From assembly GCF_038396755.1 (NCBI RefSeq), contig NZ_CP149822.1, forward strand, positions 3,658,001-3,722,000: a DNA stretch of 64,000 nucleotides, read 5' to 3'. The number at the start of each line of letters is the position of its first letter. Within the stretch, counting starts at the first letter, position 1. The DNA is from Chitinophaga pollutisoli (GTDB lineage Bacteria > Bacteroidota > Bacteroidia > Chitinophagales > Chitinophagaceae). This document shows, one piece after another, positions 25,684 to 34,847 of the stretch. The notes beneath the pieces were generated by a model. That model was not told the origin of the DNA, searched no databases, and saw only the letters and a list, made by a program, of their open reading frames with translations. The position numbers were made by a program, and so were the translations under genes.

Positions 25684-28548
25684 TTATTTGGTCAGCAGCC
25701 CTTCGACGGTGATGGCCGCATAGTATAATCCGCCGATGGTAGGGCCTGCCGCGTACTGGATGTAGCGGTGGTTGAACAGGTTTGCTCCGCCGGCCTTGAT
25801 AGTGGTTTTATACTTCGGGATGCGGTAGTTCACTTGTGCGTCTACGGTGCTGAATGCCGGTACATCGCCGTTGGCCAGGGGGCTTTCCCAATAAAAGGTG
25901 TTCTGCCAGCGCCAAACCACGTTGAAACCGAAGTTTTTGAACAGTTCGCGGTTCCCGAAGCTCAGGTTGGTGACCCAGTCGGGTGTGTTGAAGCCGGTGG
26001 CGAATACGTCTTTCTCCTTGTTATCCACAATGTCGTTGTAGTTCAGGTTGCCGGCTACTGTCCATTTTTTGTAGAAGTTGTAGGTCAGCCCGAGGGATGC
26101 ACCGTAGTTGTCGTAGGTATTTTTGGCGTTGGTGTATACCCGGTAGCGCGTTTGCTTGCTGCGGTTGGCGGCCAGCATGTCCAGCACCGAAGCGTCCGTC
26201 CCGACTTTATCCGTAGCCGGCACGGATACCTCAACCTGGCCGAGGAAGCCGTCGTACCGGTTGTAATAGGCATCCGCATCGATCACGAATTTGTTGCCGA
26301 GCAAAACGCTGCGGTACCCCACTTCAAAGGAGTTGATGCGCTCGGGACGGGTAGGACTGAGGGCAGTCACATCCAGCAACGCCCTGTTTTTCAGGGCGGC
26401 GTCGTTGGCGGTGAGCCCGTCGGCCACGTCTTTGTTCACGGCGTTGTTGAAGGCGTTGACAGAGGCAATGGTATATGAATTTTCCAGGTAACCCAGCCCG
26501 TCGTTGATGTAGGAGAGGCCCCCGACGCGGCGAACGTTGCCGTTGTTCACAAACGAAAGGGCCTCAAAAAGCGCGGGGAAGCGGAAGCCGTTCTGCCAGC
26601 TCGCGCGGAAGTTATGTTTCTGCGCGAGGGTATACACTGCCGCCAGGCGGGGATTCACTTTGGGGTCGAACTCGGGGTTGTAGTCCACACGGAGCGAGCC
26701 CACCAGCTTCAGTTTGTCTTCGAAGAAGGTTTTGCTCACCTGCGCGAAGCCGCCGAACTTCTTGTAATAGACGTTTTTGCCGCCGGGCGTGGTCCTGTCT
26801 TTCAGGGGTTTGGTGAAATCCACGAAATTGTTGCCGTCAGGGATCACTTCATAAATACGGCCGTCGCCGCCTACCAGGAGGTTAAGGAATTTAACATGGC
26901 GGCTGAGGTCCCACTGTGCATCGAGGTGATACACGCGGCTATGCTGGTCGAGCCAGGCGCCGCCGGTGGCGGGTGCGCCGGAAACGGAAGCGGCATGGTC
27001 CCAGTTGTTGATGCCGATGATGGTATTTTTCAGCGCTTCGAACTGCGGCGTACCGGGTTGAACACGCCCTTCATCGGCTGTTACCCTTGCGCGGCGCATG
27101 GCTTCGGCGAGCCCGGTACCGGCGTTGATCTCGGATTGGAGTTTCGTCTTGAAGGCGTCGCGCCAGGCGTTATTGCTTTTATTGGTAAGATCGAGGTTGT
27201 CGGTGAGAGGTTTGAGATTGTAGGAGTCGCCGGTATTTTCGAGCATCACGTAACTGCGTACAAAATAATCCGCGCCACGCAGCTCCAGTTTGTGGTTTTG
27301 AACGACGACGCCGTCGAGCTGGATTTTGTTGCCGCGCTGAAAAAGGCCATCCATCTGACCGCGGCGATAGGTGTAGCTCAGTTCCGCCTTCGGTGTGATG
27401 CGCCAGTAAAGGCCCAGGTCCGCCTTGATATTTTCGACCACCGGGTTCACGAGGTCTTTTTCCCAATAACCGGTGCGGCGGACATTGAAGGTTTCGTTTT
27501 TCCCGTTGAGGGTTACGCCGACAGACACATTGTTATTATTCTCATCGCCATATTTGTTCCAGGCATCGTAGGCGGGATTGTTGCCCGCGCCGCTGAGAGC
27601 CGGGAAGCGGCTGTTGGCGGCGCTGTTCTGGTCGGTGGCGGCGCTGGCGCGCCAGTCGGTGCCGCGGAGGTAGCTGGCGTTGATTTTAAAGGCGAATTTG
27701 TCTTTCCAGGAATGGGCGTATCGGATGGCGGTTTCGGTGAGCACGCTGGGGTCGTAGTCGATACCGTCTACATGGTTGACGCCGATTTTCTGGTAGATGC
27801 TGAGGCCATTATAAAGGAAAGGACTTTTGGTCTGGAGATTGGCCATGCCGTTGATGGCGTTCATGCCGTAAAGGGCGGAAGCCGCGCCGGGCGTGATTTC
27901 CACGCTTTGGATATCGAGCTCGGTGGGGCCGATGGCGTTGCCGAGTGGTACACCGAGGGTGGCCGCCTGCATATCCACGCCGTCTACCAGTTGCATGAAC
28001 CGGAAGTTGTTGGGGATATTGAAGCCCCGGGTGTTGGGGACTTTAAAAGTCAGGCTGGATGTAGTCATCTGCACACCTTTCACGTTTTCGAGGGCATCGT
28101 AGAAGCTGGGGGCCGGCGACTCCTTGATGGCGCGGATATCCAGTTTTTCAATGGCCACCGGCGATTTGAGGGCTTCCTCTTCCACGCGGGAGGCGGTTAC
28201 CACTACTTCCTTGCCGAGGAGCGTTTGGGTGGCGAGGGCAATGTCGAGCCGGGAGCCGGTGCCTGTAACTTCAAACTCCTGCGACTGGAAGCCCAGGCTG
28301 GAGAACACGAGGATAAAAGGAAACTTCAGCCGGGTTTTGAGGATGAACGCGCCGGTATTGTCGGTAGTTGTGCCGGCGATCGTGCCTTTCACCTGTATAC
28401 TGACACCGGGGATCGGTTCCCCGGTGCCCTGGTCCTTCACTTTCCCCGATATCTGAACGATGCTGTTTTCCTGGCCGTTGGCGGTAACCGCCGCCAGCAG
28501 CAGGGGCAAGGTGAGGAGGAGCCAGAAGTGTTGCAATACTGTTTTCAT
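25684..28548 (-). CDS. TonB-dependent receptor with carboxypeptidase-regulatory-like N-domain
   Basis: 954 residues. Signal peptide (LLLTLPLLLAAVTANGQ), then a CarboxypepD_reg-like domain (VQISGKVKDQGTGEPIPGVS to about 110), plug domain (KSPVAIEKLDIRAIKE, PSFYDALENVKGVQM, SVEITPGAASALYGMNAING) and a 22-strand barrel ending in an aromatic-poor terminus (YYAAITVEGLLTK). It imports a ligand across the outer membrane using TonB energy. It is not of the SusC length or motif set and no SusD follows. The operator shared with the TauE/SafE gene suggests a sulfur-containing ligand, an inference from regulation only. Confidence 0.93.
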   Translation of the reverse strand: MKTVLQHFWLLLTLPLLLAAVTANGQENSIVQISGKVKDQGTGEPIPGVSIQVKGTIAGTTTDNTGAFILKTRLKFPFILVFSSLGFQSQEFEVTGTGSRLDIALATQTLLGKEVVVTASRVEEEALKSPVAIEKLDIRAIKESPAPSFYDALENVKGVQMTTSSLTFKVPNTRGFNIPNNFRFMQLVDGVDMQAATLGVPLGNAIGPTELDIQSVEITPGAASALYGMNAINGMANLQTKSPFLYNGLSIYQKIGVNHVDGIDYDPSVLTETAIRYAHSWKDKFAFKINASYLRGTDWRASAATDQNSAANSRFPALSGAGNNPAYDAWNKYGDENNNNVSVGVTLNGKNETFNVRRTGYWEKDLVNPVVENIKADLGLYWRITPKAELSYTYRRGQMDGLFQRGNKIQLDGVVVQNHKLELRGADYFVRSYVMLENTGDSYNLKPLTDNLDLTNKSNNAWRDAFKTKLQSEINAGTGLAEAMRRARVTADEGRVQPGTPQFEALKNTIIGINNWDHAASVSGAPATGGAWLDQHSRVYHLDAQWDLSRHVKFLNLLVGGDGRIYEVIPDGNNFVDFTKPLKDRTTPGGKNVYYKKFGGFAQVSKTFFEDKLKLVGSLRVDYNPEFDPKVNPRLAAVYTLAQKHNFRASWQNGFRFPALFEALSFVNNGNVRRVGGLSYINDGLGYLENSYTIASVNAFNNAVNKDVADGLTANDAALKNRALLDVTALSPTRPERINSFEVGYRSVLLGNKFVIDADAYYNRYDGFLGQVEVSVPATDKVGTDASVLDMLAANRSKQTRYRVYTNAKNTYDNYGASLGLTYNFYKKWTVAGNLNYNDIVDNKEKDVFATGFNTPDWVTNLSFGNRELFKNFGFNVVWRWQNTFYWESPLANGDVPAFSTVDAQVNYRIPKYKTTIKAGGANLFNHRYIQYAAGPTIGGLYYAAITVEGLLTK

Positions 28549-28575
28549 ATAGTTCCTTGGTTGATTAATACTATT

Positions 28576-28596
28576 AGTCTATAGGATTAGTAGACA
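28576..28596. promoter_or_regulatory. Inverted-repeat operator upstream of the TonB receptor gene
   Basis: AGTCTAT-N7-GTAGACA; the arms and the AGGATTA spacer align with the element before the TauE/SafE gene. On the minus strand it begins TTTGTCTAC, so a -33-like TTTG overlaps the operator. It is 27 bases from the start codon. Confidence 0.55.
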
Positions 28597-28797
28597 AATG
28601 TAGGTGGGAAATGGGAAATTTGCAAGAAAGGGGAGTAAGAATTTTTGAAAGAAGCCACAGCGGCGGTTTTGGGTATTTGTTTGCTGCCGTCTTCCCGCAG
28701 CGGTGTGCTACGCATGGCGGGTGGCGATACCCCAAGGAAGAAAACCGCTTCTTGATGGAGCGGCGTCCGCCATCAGCGCAAGGCGCACATCTTCGAA
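28597..28797. other. Gap upstream of the TonB receptor gene, no supported gene
   Basis: About 200 bases without a recognisable gene between the receptor operator and the lspA terminator. I looked for a cobalamin or TPP riboswitch on the receptor's (minus) strand and saw none of their conserved boxes. Confidence 0.4.
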
Positions 28798-28830
28798 AAG
28801 AAAAAAGCCGCTTCCCGGGGGAGCGGCTTT
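28798..28830 (-). terminator. Terminator of lspA
   Basis: Minus strand AAAGCCGCTCC pairs with GGAAGCGGCTTT (one bulged base), followed by TTTCTTTT, 20 bases after the lspA stop. Confidence 0.8.
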
Positions 28831-28850
28831 CTATCCGAATATTTTATCAA

Positions 28851-29531
28851 CTAAGCGATTTTATCATCCAGCGCCGGCTGCGTGCCCACCGGTTTCTCCT
28901 TTTCCTCGCCGGGCTTGTGCAAAAAGCGCTTCTGGAAAATCAGGATCGCGATCACGCCCACCGAGATAGCCGCATCCGCAATATTGAAAATCGGGCGGAA
29001 GAAGATGAAATGCTCGCCGCCCCAGAAAGGCACCCATTTCGGGAAAAAGCCCTCGATCAGGGGGAAATACAGCATATCCACCACATTGCCATGCAGGAAA
29101 GTGCCATATCCGCCGGCGGCAGGCAGGAATTGCGCTACCGTGCTGTTCGTGCTTTCCGAGAAGATCATCCCGTAGAACATACTGTCTATCAGGTTGCCCG
29201 CCGCGCCCGCCAAAATCTGCGCGCCGCAGATCAGCAATCCGGTGTGGTATTTCTCGCGTACCAGCTTCTTCATGTAAAAGAACCCGACTATAACGGCCAC
29301 CAGGCGGAATAGCGTCAGCGCGATCTTGCCGAACTCACCGCCGAACTTCAAACCGTAGGCCATCCCTTCATTCTCGATAAAATGAATTTGGAACCAACTG
29401 CCGAACACGGGAAAACTTTCGTTCAACGCCATGTTCGTCTTGATCCAATATTTCACGATCTGATCGATAAGCAGGATACCAATCACGATCCATACAATGT
29501 GACGATACTTCAAAATTTCAAATTTTTCCAA
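28851..29531 (-). CDS. lspA: Lipoprotein signal peptidase (signal peptidase II)
   Basis: 226 residues, long because of Bacteroidota insertions. Inner-membrane aspartyl protease that cleaves prolipoproteins before the lipidated Cys. Four membrane helices; DQIVKYWIKTNM near the N-terminus, catalytic Asp motifs AGNLIDSMFYG and FNIADAAISVGV, and the periplasmic GNVVDMLYFP strand. A charged cytosolic tail (KPGEEKEKPVGTQ) follows. The many lipoprotein genes in this window would be substrates. It is 36 bases downstream of murF-alr on the same strand. Confidence 0.95.
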   Translation of the reverse strand: MEKFEILKYRHIVWIVIGILLIDQIVKYWIKTNMALNESFPVFGSWFQIHFIENEGMAYGLKFGGEFGKIALTLFRLVAVIVGFFYMKKLVREKYHTGLLICGAQILAGAAGNLIDSMFYGMIFSESTNSTVAQFLPAAGGYGTFLHGNVVDMLYFPLIEGFFPKWVPFWGGEHFIFFRPIFNIADAAISVGVIAILIFQKRFLHKPGEEKEKPVGTQPALDDKIA

Positions 29532-29567
29532 AAATAGTGTATTATTTCAATTTGTTTCCCTCCACTG

Positions 29568-32060
29568 CTATTCCTGGAAATAAACACGCTTCACCCGCTG
29601 GGAAATACCGGTCAGGATTTCGTAAGGTATGGTGCCGGCCCATTTCGCCAGGTCTTCCACCGGCAGGCCTTCCCCGAATACGATCACCTCATCGCCCTCC
29701 GCAACATCGGGGATATGCGTCACGTCGAGCATGAGCATGTCCATCGCAATCACGCCGGCTACGGGTGCCAGCTTGCCGCGGATGAGCATTTTGCCGTTCC
29801 CGTTGCCGAGCGAGCGCATATAGCCGTCGGCGTAACCGATGCGGACCGTCGCGATCAGCGAGGGCACTTTGGCGGTCCATGTAGCGCCGTAACCCACGGT
29901 GTCGCCTTTGGGAATGCGTTTAACCTGGGCCACCGTCGTTTTCAGGGTGCTGACGTGCCGCAGTTTATCCTGGAACCCATGCGCGCTATCCACCCCGTAC
30001 ATCCCGATCCCCAGGCGGACCATGTCCAGCTGCATTTGCGGCAGGCGGTGGATAGCGGCGCTGTTGGCGATGTGTTTGATGACGGGATATCCCAGCTGCT
30101 GCTGCAAGGCCGCGCTCATTTTCTGGAAACGGTCGAACTGCATTTGGGTGAAATCATCCTTCGCGGGGTCTTCACTGGCGGCCAGGTGGCTGAAAATAGA
30201 CTGTACTTTAAAGAGCCCTTCGGCATTGAGCCGCAGCGCAAGGGCGGGGAGGTCCTGCTGCTCGAAGCCCAGCCGGTGCATGCCCGTGTCGAGCTTGATG
30301 TGCACCGGGTAATTCGCCTTGTTCGCATACCGCACTGATTCTTCGAACAATTCCAGCAAATGCATGGAATATAACTCCGGCTCCAGGTTCCATTGCAGGA
30401 TCGCGTCGAAGCTGCTGGGCTCGGGGTTCATCACCATTATTGGCAACGTAATGCCGGCGCGACGGAGATCCACCCCTTCGTCGGCATATGCCACCGCCAG
30501 GTAATCAATCCCATGAAACTGCAACAGGTTCGCGATCTCGAAACTTCCGCTGCCGTAAGCGAACGCTTTCACCATGGCCATCACTTTGGTGCTTGGCTTC
30601 AGCAGCGACTGGTATGCCTTCACATTCTGCGCCAGGGCCGTCAGGTTGATTTCGAGGATCGTTTGATGGGCTTTCTTTTCCAAAAGTTTACCGATTCGCT
30701 CGAACTGGAATACCCGCGCGCCTTTCACGAGGATAGACTCGTTCTGGAAGTCCGCCGGGTTCACCTGTTGGAGAAATTCTTCGGTACTGGTGTAGAACTC
30801 GCTCTTCACCGCGCCGAAGCTTTTCCGCTCCCTGGAAATATTTTTACCGATACCGATCAGCTTGTGGATGCCTTTGCTTTCCAGCATGCCCGCTACTTCT
30901 TCATACAGCGATCCCTCGCTTTTCCCCGATTGGAGAATATCGCTGAGGATGACCGTTTTGGTAGGATGCTGGCGTTGCTGCTGGAGAAATTCCAGTGCGA
31001 TGGCGAGCGAGCCGAGGTCGGAATTGTAGCTGTCGTTGATGATGCTGCAATTGTTGATGCCCTGTTTCATCTCCAGCCGCATGGCGATGTTGCCGAGATG
31101 GTCCATCCGTTCCTGGATGGTTTCCGCGGGCTTGCCGAGGTAGAGCATGAGCGCCCAGCAATGGATAGCGTTTTCGATGGAGCCTTCATCCACAAAAGGG
31201 ATGCGGATGAAAACGGGCTCCTGTTTGTACAGCGCGTCGATGCGGGTGTGGTTATCGTTCTTGTCGACGGAAATAATGCGGAGATCGGCGTCTGTTTTGC
31301 GGCTCCAGGTGAGGAGCTGCAGGGCGTTGTCGATCTCGCGCTTGCCCACCAGGTTGTGGAAATGATTGACGCACTCGTTGAGCGCGAGGTAGTCTTTGCA
31401 ATAAATAAGCACGTCGCTGCGGGTGAACAAAACAAGTTTTTCATTCACTTTCTGCCGGATATTGAGGAAGCCTTCGTTATGGGCTTCGCCGATATTGGTG
31501 AAGATGCCGATGGTGGGGCGGATGATCTTTTCCAGGTTCACCATTTCGCCGGGCTGGGAAATGCCGGCTTCGAAAATGGCGAGCTCGTTTTCGGGTTTCA
31601 TCTGCCAGACGGATAGCGGCACGCCGATCTGCGAGTTGTAGCTTTTCGGGCTGCGGACGATGTTGTAGTCTTCATCCAGCAGCTGGTAGAGCCATTCTTT
31701 CACGATGGTTTTGCCGTTGCTGCCGGTGATCCCGATCACGGGGATGTTGTACTGCTGGCGGTGCCAGGCCACGAGGGCGTGGAGGGCTTGCAGGGTGTTT
31801 TTGACTAAAATGATGTTGGCATTCGGGTAGAGGCCTGCAGCGATGGGCTCGCTGACCACAAAGTTGCTGACGCCTTTTTTGTACAGATCGTCGATGTACT
31901 GATGCGCATTGCGGCGCTCACTCACGAGGGGAATGAACAAGGATGTTTCGGCAACAAGCAATTTCCGGCTGTCCAGCAAAATATGTTCGATCTCCGGATG
32001 CCCGGTCTGTTGCAACAATTCTCCCTTCAGGATCTTACTGATACTCTCTGCTGTATACAA
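29568..32060 (-). CDS. Fused MurF ligase-like / alanine racemase
   Basis: 830 residues. Residues 1-450: Mur ligase with GITGSNGKTIVKEWLYQLL (ATP loop), FTNIGEAHNEGF and NDSYNSDLGSLAIALE, as in UDP-MurNAc-tripeptide:D-Ala-D-Ala ligase. Residues about 460-830: alanine racemase with PLP lysine in VMAMVKAFAYGSG, LDTGMHRLGFE, and the second catalytic Tyr in GDTVGYGATWTAK. The fusion supplies D-Ala and the D-Ala-D-Ala adding step in peptidoglycan precursor synthesis; this architecture is characteristic of Bacteroidota. A separate complete MurF is at 38585, so the ligase half here may be redundant or specialised. Confidence 0.94.
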   Translation of the reverse strand: MYTAESISKILKGELLQQTGHPEIEHILLDSRKLLVAETSLFIPLVSERRNAHQYIDDLYKKGVSNFVVSEPIAAGLYPNANIILVKNTLQALHALVAWHRQQYNIPVIGITGSNGKTIVKEWLYQLLDEDYNIVRSPKSYNSQIGVPLSVWQMKPENELAIFEAGISQPGEMVNLEKIIRPTIGIFTNIGEAHNEGFLNIRQKVNEKLVLFTRSDVLIYCKDYLALNECVNHFHNLVGKREIDNALQLLTWSRKTDADLRIISVDKNDNHTRIDALYKQEPVFIRIPFVDEGSIENAIHCWALMLYLGKPAETIQERMDHLGNIAMRLEMKQGINNCSIINDSYNSDLGSLAIALEFLQQQRQHPTKTVILSDILQSGKSEGSLYEEVAGMLESKGIHKLIGIGKNISRERKSFGAVKSEFYTSTEEFLQQVNPADFQNESILVKGARVFQFERIGKLLEKKAHQTILEINLTALAQNVKAYQSLLKPSTKVMAMVKAFAYGSGSFEIANLLQFHGIDYLAVAYADEGVDLRRAGITLPIMVMNPEPSSFDAILQWNLEPELYSMHLLELFEESVRYANKANYPVHIKLDTGMHRLGFEQQDLPALALRLNAEGLFKVQSIFSHLAASEDPAKDDFTQMQFDRFQKMSAALQQQLGYPVIKHIANSAAIHRLPQMQLDMVRLGIGMYGVDSAHGFQDKLRHVSTLKTTVAQVKRIPKGDTVGYGATWTAKVPSLIATVRIGYADGYMRSLGNGNGKMLIRGKLAPVAGVIAMDMLMLDVTHIPDVAEGDEVIVFGEGLPVEDLAKWAGTIPYEILTGISQRVKRVYFQE

Positions 32061-32079
32061 TGTTATATGGTTTTAATCA

Positions 32080-32115
32080 AAAAGCGCCCGCAGACTCTCA
32101 TGTACGGGCGCTTTT
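32080..32115 (-). terminator. Terminator of the TerC-family gene
   Basis: Arms AAAAGCGCCCG/CGGGCGCTTTT, 14-base loop, T-run on the minus strand, 12 bases after the TerC stop and before the murF-alr start. Confidence 0.85.
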
Positions 32116-32127
32116 GGTTCGGATCAA

Positions 32128-33078
32128 CTAACTCTCTGTCGTCTCGGTCGGTTTAACCGGTAATTTCTTGTCGAAAAGGATGGAATACACAATGGATCCC
32201 GCCAGGCAGGTAACGATCACTACGAGCGAAACCCATACAGGCAGTTTGAAGTGCCAGATCTCGGCGAGCATTTTCAGACCGATGAATACCAGCACGATGG
32301 CGATGCCCTGCTGCAGGTAATCGAACTTGTCTACCGCACCTCTCAATAAAAAGAAGAGAGAACGCAGACCCAGTACGGCGAAAATATTGGATGTATATAC
32401 CACGAGCGGTTCTTTCGAAATAGCAAATACGGCGGGGATGGAATCCAGCGCAAACACGATGTCTGTCACGGCGAGCATCACTACTACCACCGATAACGTC
32501 GTCAGATACACCTTGCCGTTCTGGTGGACGGTGAATTTATCCACATTCGGCTGGTTGGAAATCCGCAGGTACTTCTGCATGAAGCGATAGGCGAAATTTT
32601 CTTCCGGTTTGAATTCCTCATGCTGATCTACCATGAACATCTTTACACCCGTGTACACCAGGAAGGCGCCGAAAATGTAGAGGATCCATCCGAATTGCTG
32701 AATGAGGGCCACGCCCACGGTAATGAAGATCGCGCGGAACACGATCGCCATCAGAATACCAATCAGCAGCACACGCGCATAATTCGTTTCCTTGATCTTG
32801 AAAAAACCGAAAATGAGAATGAATACGAAGATATTATCGATGGACAGCGACCATTCCATCAGGTAGGCGCTGAGGTACTCGACGGCCATCTTGGAGCCGG
32901 CTTCGTACCATACGAATGCACAAAAACCCATAGACAGCACTACCCAGAAACAAGTCTGGATGAGCGCCTTCTTTATGGACATTACCTCACCTTTTTTACT
33001 TAATAATCCCAGGTCGAAGATCAGGGCCAGAACGATGACAATTCCAAAAACTGTATACGTCCATAGTTGCGGTGTCAT
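32128..33078 (-). CDS. TerC-family integral membrane protein
   Basis: 316 residues from the ATG at 33078 (MTPQLWTYTVFGIVIVLALI); the longer upstream frame has no homology. About eight membrane helices. TerC hallmarks: acidic membrane motif SLSIDNIFVFILIFGFF and its pseudo-repeat DIVFALDSIPAVFAIS, both metal-liganding Asp in this family. TerC relatives export Mn or support metal loading of secreted enzymes; tellurite resistance is the historical name. It is 49 bases after gldG on the same strand, so possibly co-transcribed. Confidence 0.93.
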   Translation of the reverse strand: MTPQLWTYTVFGIVIVLALIFDLGLLSKKGEVMSIKKALIQTCFWVVLSMGFCAFVWYEAGSKMAVEYLSAYLMEWSLSIDNIFVFILIFGFFKIKETNYARVLLIGILMAIVFRAIFITVGVALIQQFGWILYIFGAFLVYTGVKMFMVDQHEEFKPEENFAYRFMQKYLRISNQPNVDKFTVHQNGKVYLTTLSVVVVMLAVTDIVFALDSIPAVFAISKEPLVVYTSNIFAVLGLRSLFFLLRGAVDKFDYLQQGIAIVLVFIGLKMLAEIWHFKLPVWVSLVVIVTCLAGSIVYSILFDKKLPVKPTETTES

Positions 33079-33127
33079 GTAGATCGGAAAATTTAATGAA
33101 TGGCAAAGATAATGGATTCCGGGAGCT

Positions 33128-34843
33128 TTATTTAGCATACTTGCGCTGCCGGAAATACTGGAACGCCATGGCAAACAGCAATACAGCCCCCACGGGAAGG
33201 GCAAAAGCGAGGATCTGCCATTTGGTTTTTTCCGCACGGACTTTTTCCGTATCCAGCAGCCTGAGTGTCAGTTCTTTGTTGCGCGTTTCCATCACCGGCG
33301 ACTTGCTGGCGAGGTAATCCATACCGTTCAGGAAGAAGTCGCGGTTGGCGAACTGGTAATCGGGGTTGAACTCGTTGACGCCCATTTGCAAAGGACCGCT
33401 TTTCCTTGTCACGGCATTCAAAACCAGGTCGGCGTCTCCTGAAACGATCATTTTCCCGGCTGTATCGGCTTGCGCCCGGTAGGGCTGCCCGCTGGCGTTC
33501 TGCCACTGCGTCTGCGCTTCCGCGCCGATCCGGTGGCGGAACAGGGACGGGAAACGTCCTTCCAGCAATACGGCCACCGGTAAATTCCGCTGCCGGAACT
33601 CCCTGGGGTTGGGTTGCTGCTGTACGCTTTCCAGTGTAATCCGCGCCGGGCTCCGTACGGTGCGGCTGTGGTCCGATGATGTGAGCAAAATGGCTTTATG
33701 CACGTCGCCGCCGGCCACCGTGTCTACCGACCCGGCGAAACGGCTCATCACCAGGTCCAGGTTTTTGACGATAGGATGGGCGTTGGTGGAGGATAGCAAC
33801 GGAAAATAAGGGAACGGCACCGGCTGGATCTGCGGCTTGTCGCCCATATTGCCTACCACGAGCGGGATAATGTCGGACCGGAGATCCTGGATCAAGTCGG
33901 GATTGACGCGGGCGCCGTATTTGAACAGCAGGTCTTCCAGCTGCAGGTTGCGGTCGAATGCCACGAAGTCGCGCCCGCGGAGGCTATCGGCAGAAGCGGT
34001 CAGGTTGTCGATGAACCAGGCGATGTTGCCGCCCTGCATCACGTACTGGTCGATCTTCAGCTTGTCGGCGTCGCTGAAGGTTTGCGTGGGCCTCACGAAC
34101 AGCAGCGCGTCGAATTCCCCGGAGATGACGGGTGTGGTGGCGAGGTTGACGGTATCCACCTGGTAGAGCTCGTGGAGCGTTTTAAGGGCGTCGTAGACTT
34201 CGGGACCTTCCGGCTCGCCGTGCCCCAGCATGTAGCCGATGAGCGGCCGGTGCGGTTGCTGCAGCTGGTATATGGCGTTGGCGAATTTATATTCCAGGAG
34301 GGCTTCGGAGCTGTTGAGCGCCTGCATGGGATCCATGCCGCCCTGGCTTTTCAGGAGGTTGATGGCGGTTTCGCGGTCTTTGTATTGAATGATCGCCCCG
34401 GGGAAGATGAGCTTTTCGGCGTAGGAATCCTTGCCGTCGTCCTGCACCTGCAGGTTAAACGGCAGGATGCCCCGGGCCATGAGCGTATCCTGGAAAGCGG
34501 CGCGCATGGAGTCGGGGAGGTCGGAGCCGGGGTTGAGGAATGTAAAGCGGATGTTGGTGCCGCCGTATTGCTGGAACTCTTCCAGCAGCTCGCGTGTGGC
34601 GTTGGACAGCTGACGGAACCCCGCGGGATACTTGCCTTTAAGATAAACTTCGATCTCAACGGGTGCGTCCAGCTTGCGGAGGAGCTCGCGGGTGGAGGGG
34701 GCCAGGGTGTAACGCTGTTCGGCAGTAAGATCCAGCCGGGCATGGAAGTACCCCGCCGCCACGTTGATGGCCACGATCACAGCCACAAGGCCCAGCGTGC
34801 GTTTCAGGTATTGTTTGCGTTTGTCCTTTCTCGTTGGTTCCAT
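33128..34843 (-). CDS. gldG: Gliding-motility ABC transporter component GldG
   Basis: 571 residues from the ATG at 34843 (MEPTRKDKRKQYLKRTLGLV). One N-terminal membrane helix (LGLVAVIVAINVAAGYF), a large periplasmic region of the ABC_transp_aux type (TLAPSTRELLRKLDAPVEIE, VYLKGKYPAGFRQLSN, NIRFTFLNPGSDLPDS, RPLIGYMLGHGEPEG), and a C-terminal membrane helix (FALPVGAVLLFAMAFQYF). It forms the GldFG membrane part of an ABC transporter needed for Bacteroidota gliding in some species; the ATPase GldA is encoded elsewhere. It is 4 bases downstream of gldF. Confidence 0.93.
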   Translation of the reverse strand: MEPTRKDKRKQYLKRTLGLVAVIVAINVAAGYFHARLDLTAEQRYTLAPSTRELLRKLDAPVEIEVYLKGKYPAGFRQLSNATRELLEEFQQYGGTNIRFTFLNPGSDLPDSMRAAFQDTLMARGILPFNLQVQDDGKDSYAEKLIFPGAIIQYKDRETAINLLKSQGGMDPMQALNSSEALLEYKFANAIYQLQQPHRPLIGYMLGHGEPEGPEVYDALKTLHELYQVDTVNLATTPVISGEFDALLFVRPTQTFSDADKLKIDQYVMQGGNIAWFIDNLTASADSLRGRDFVAFDRNLQLEDLLFKYGARVNPDLIQDLRSDIIPLVVGNMGDKPQIQPVPFPYFPLLSSTNAHPIVKNLDLVMSRFAGSVDTVAGGDVHKAILLTSSDHSRTVRSPARITLESVQQQPNPREFRQRNLPVAVLLEGRFPSLFRHRIGAEAQTQWQNASGQPYRAQADTAGKMIVSGDADLVLNAVTRKSGPLQMGVNEFNPDYQFANRDFFLNGMDYLASKSPVMETRNKELTLRLLDTEKVRAEKTKWQILAFALPVGAVLLFAMAFQYFRQRKYAK

Positions 34844-34847
34844 AAAA

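Noticed and set aside
26614..28584. Long plus-strand open frame (656 codons) opposite the TonB receptor gene
   Set aside because: It is the antisense of a strongly coding gene with GC-rich third positions. Its translation is low in family-like motifs and rich in Val/Gly/Glu strings typical of such shadows.
28549..28850. Possible cobalamin or TPP riboswitch before the TonB receptor gene
   Set aside because: None of the conserved boxes of either riboswitch was found on the minus strand.
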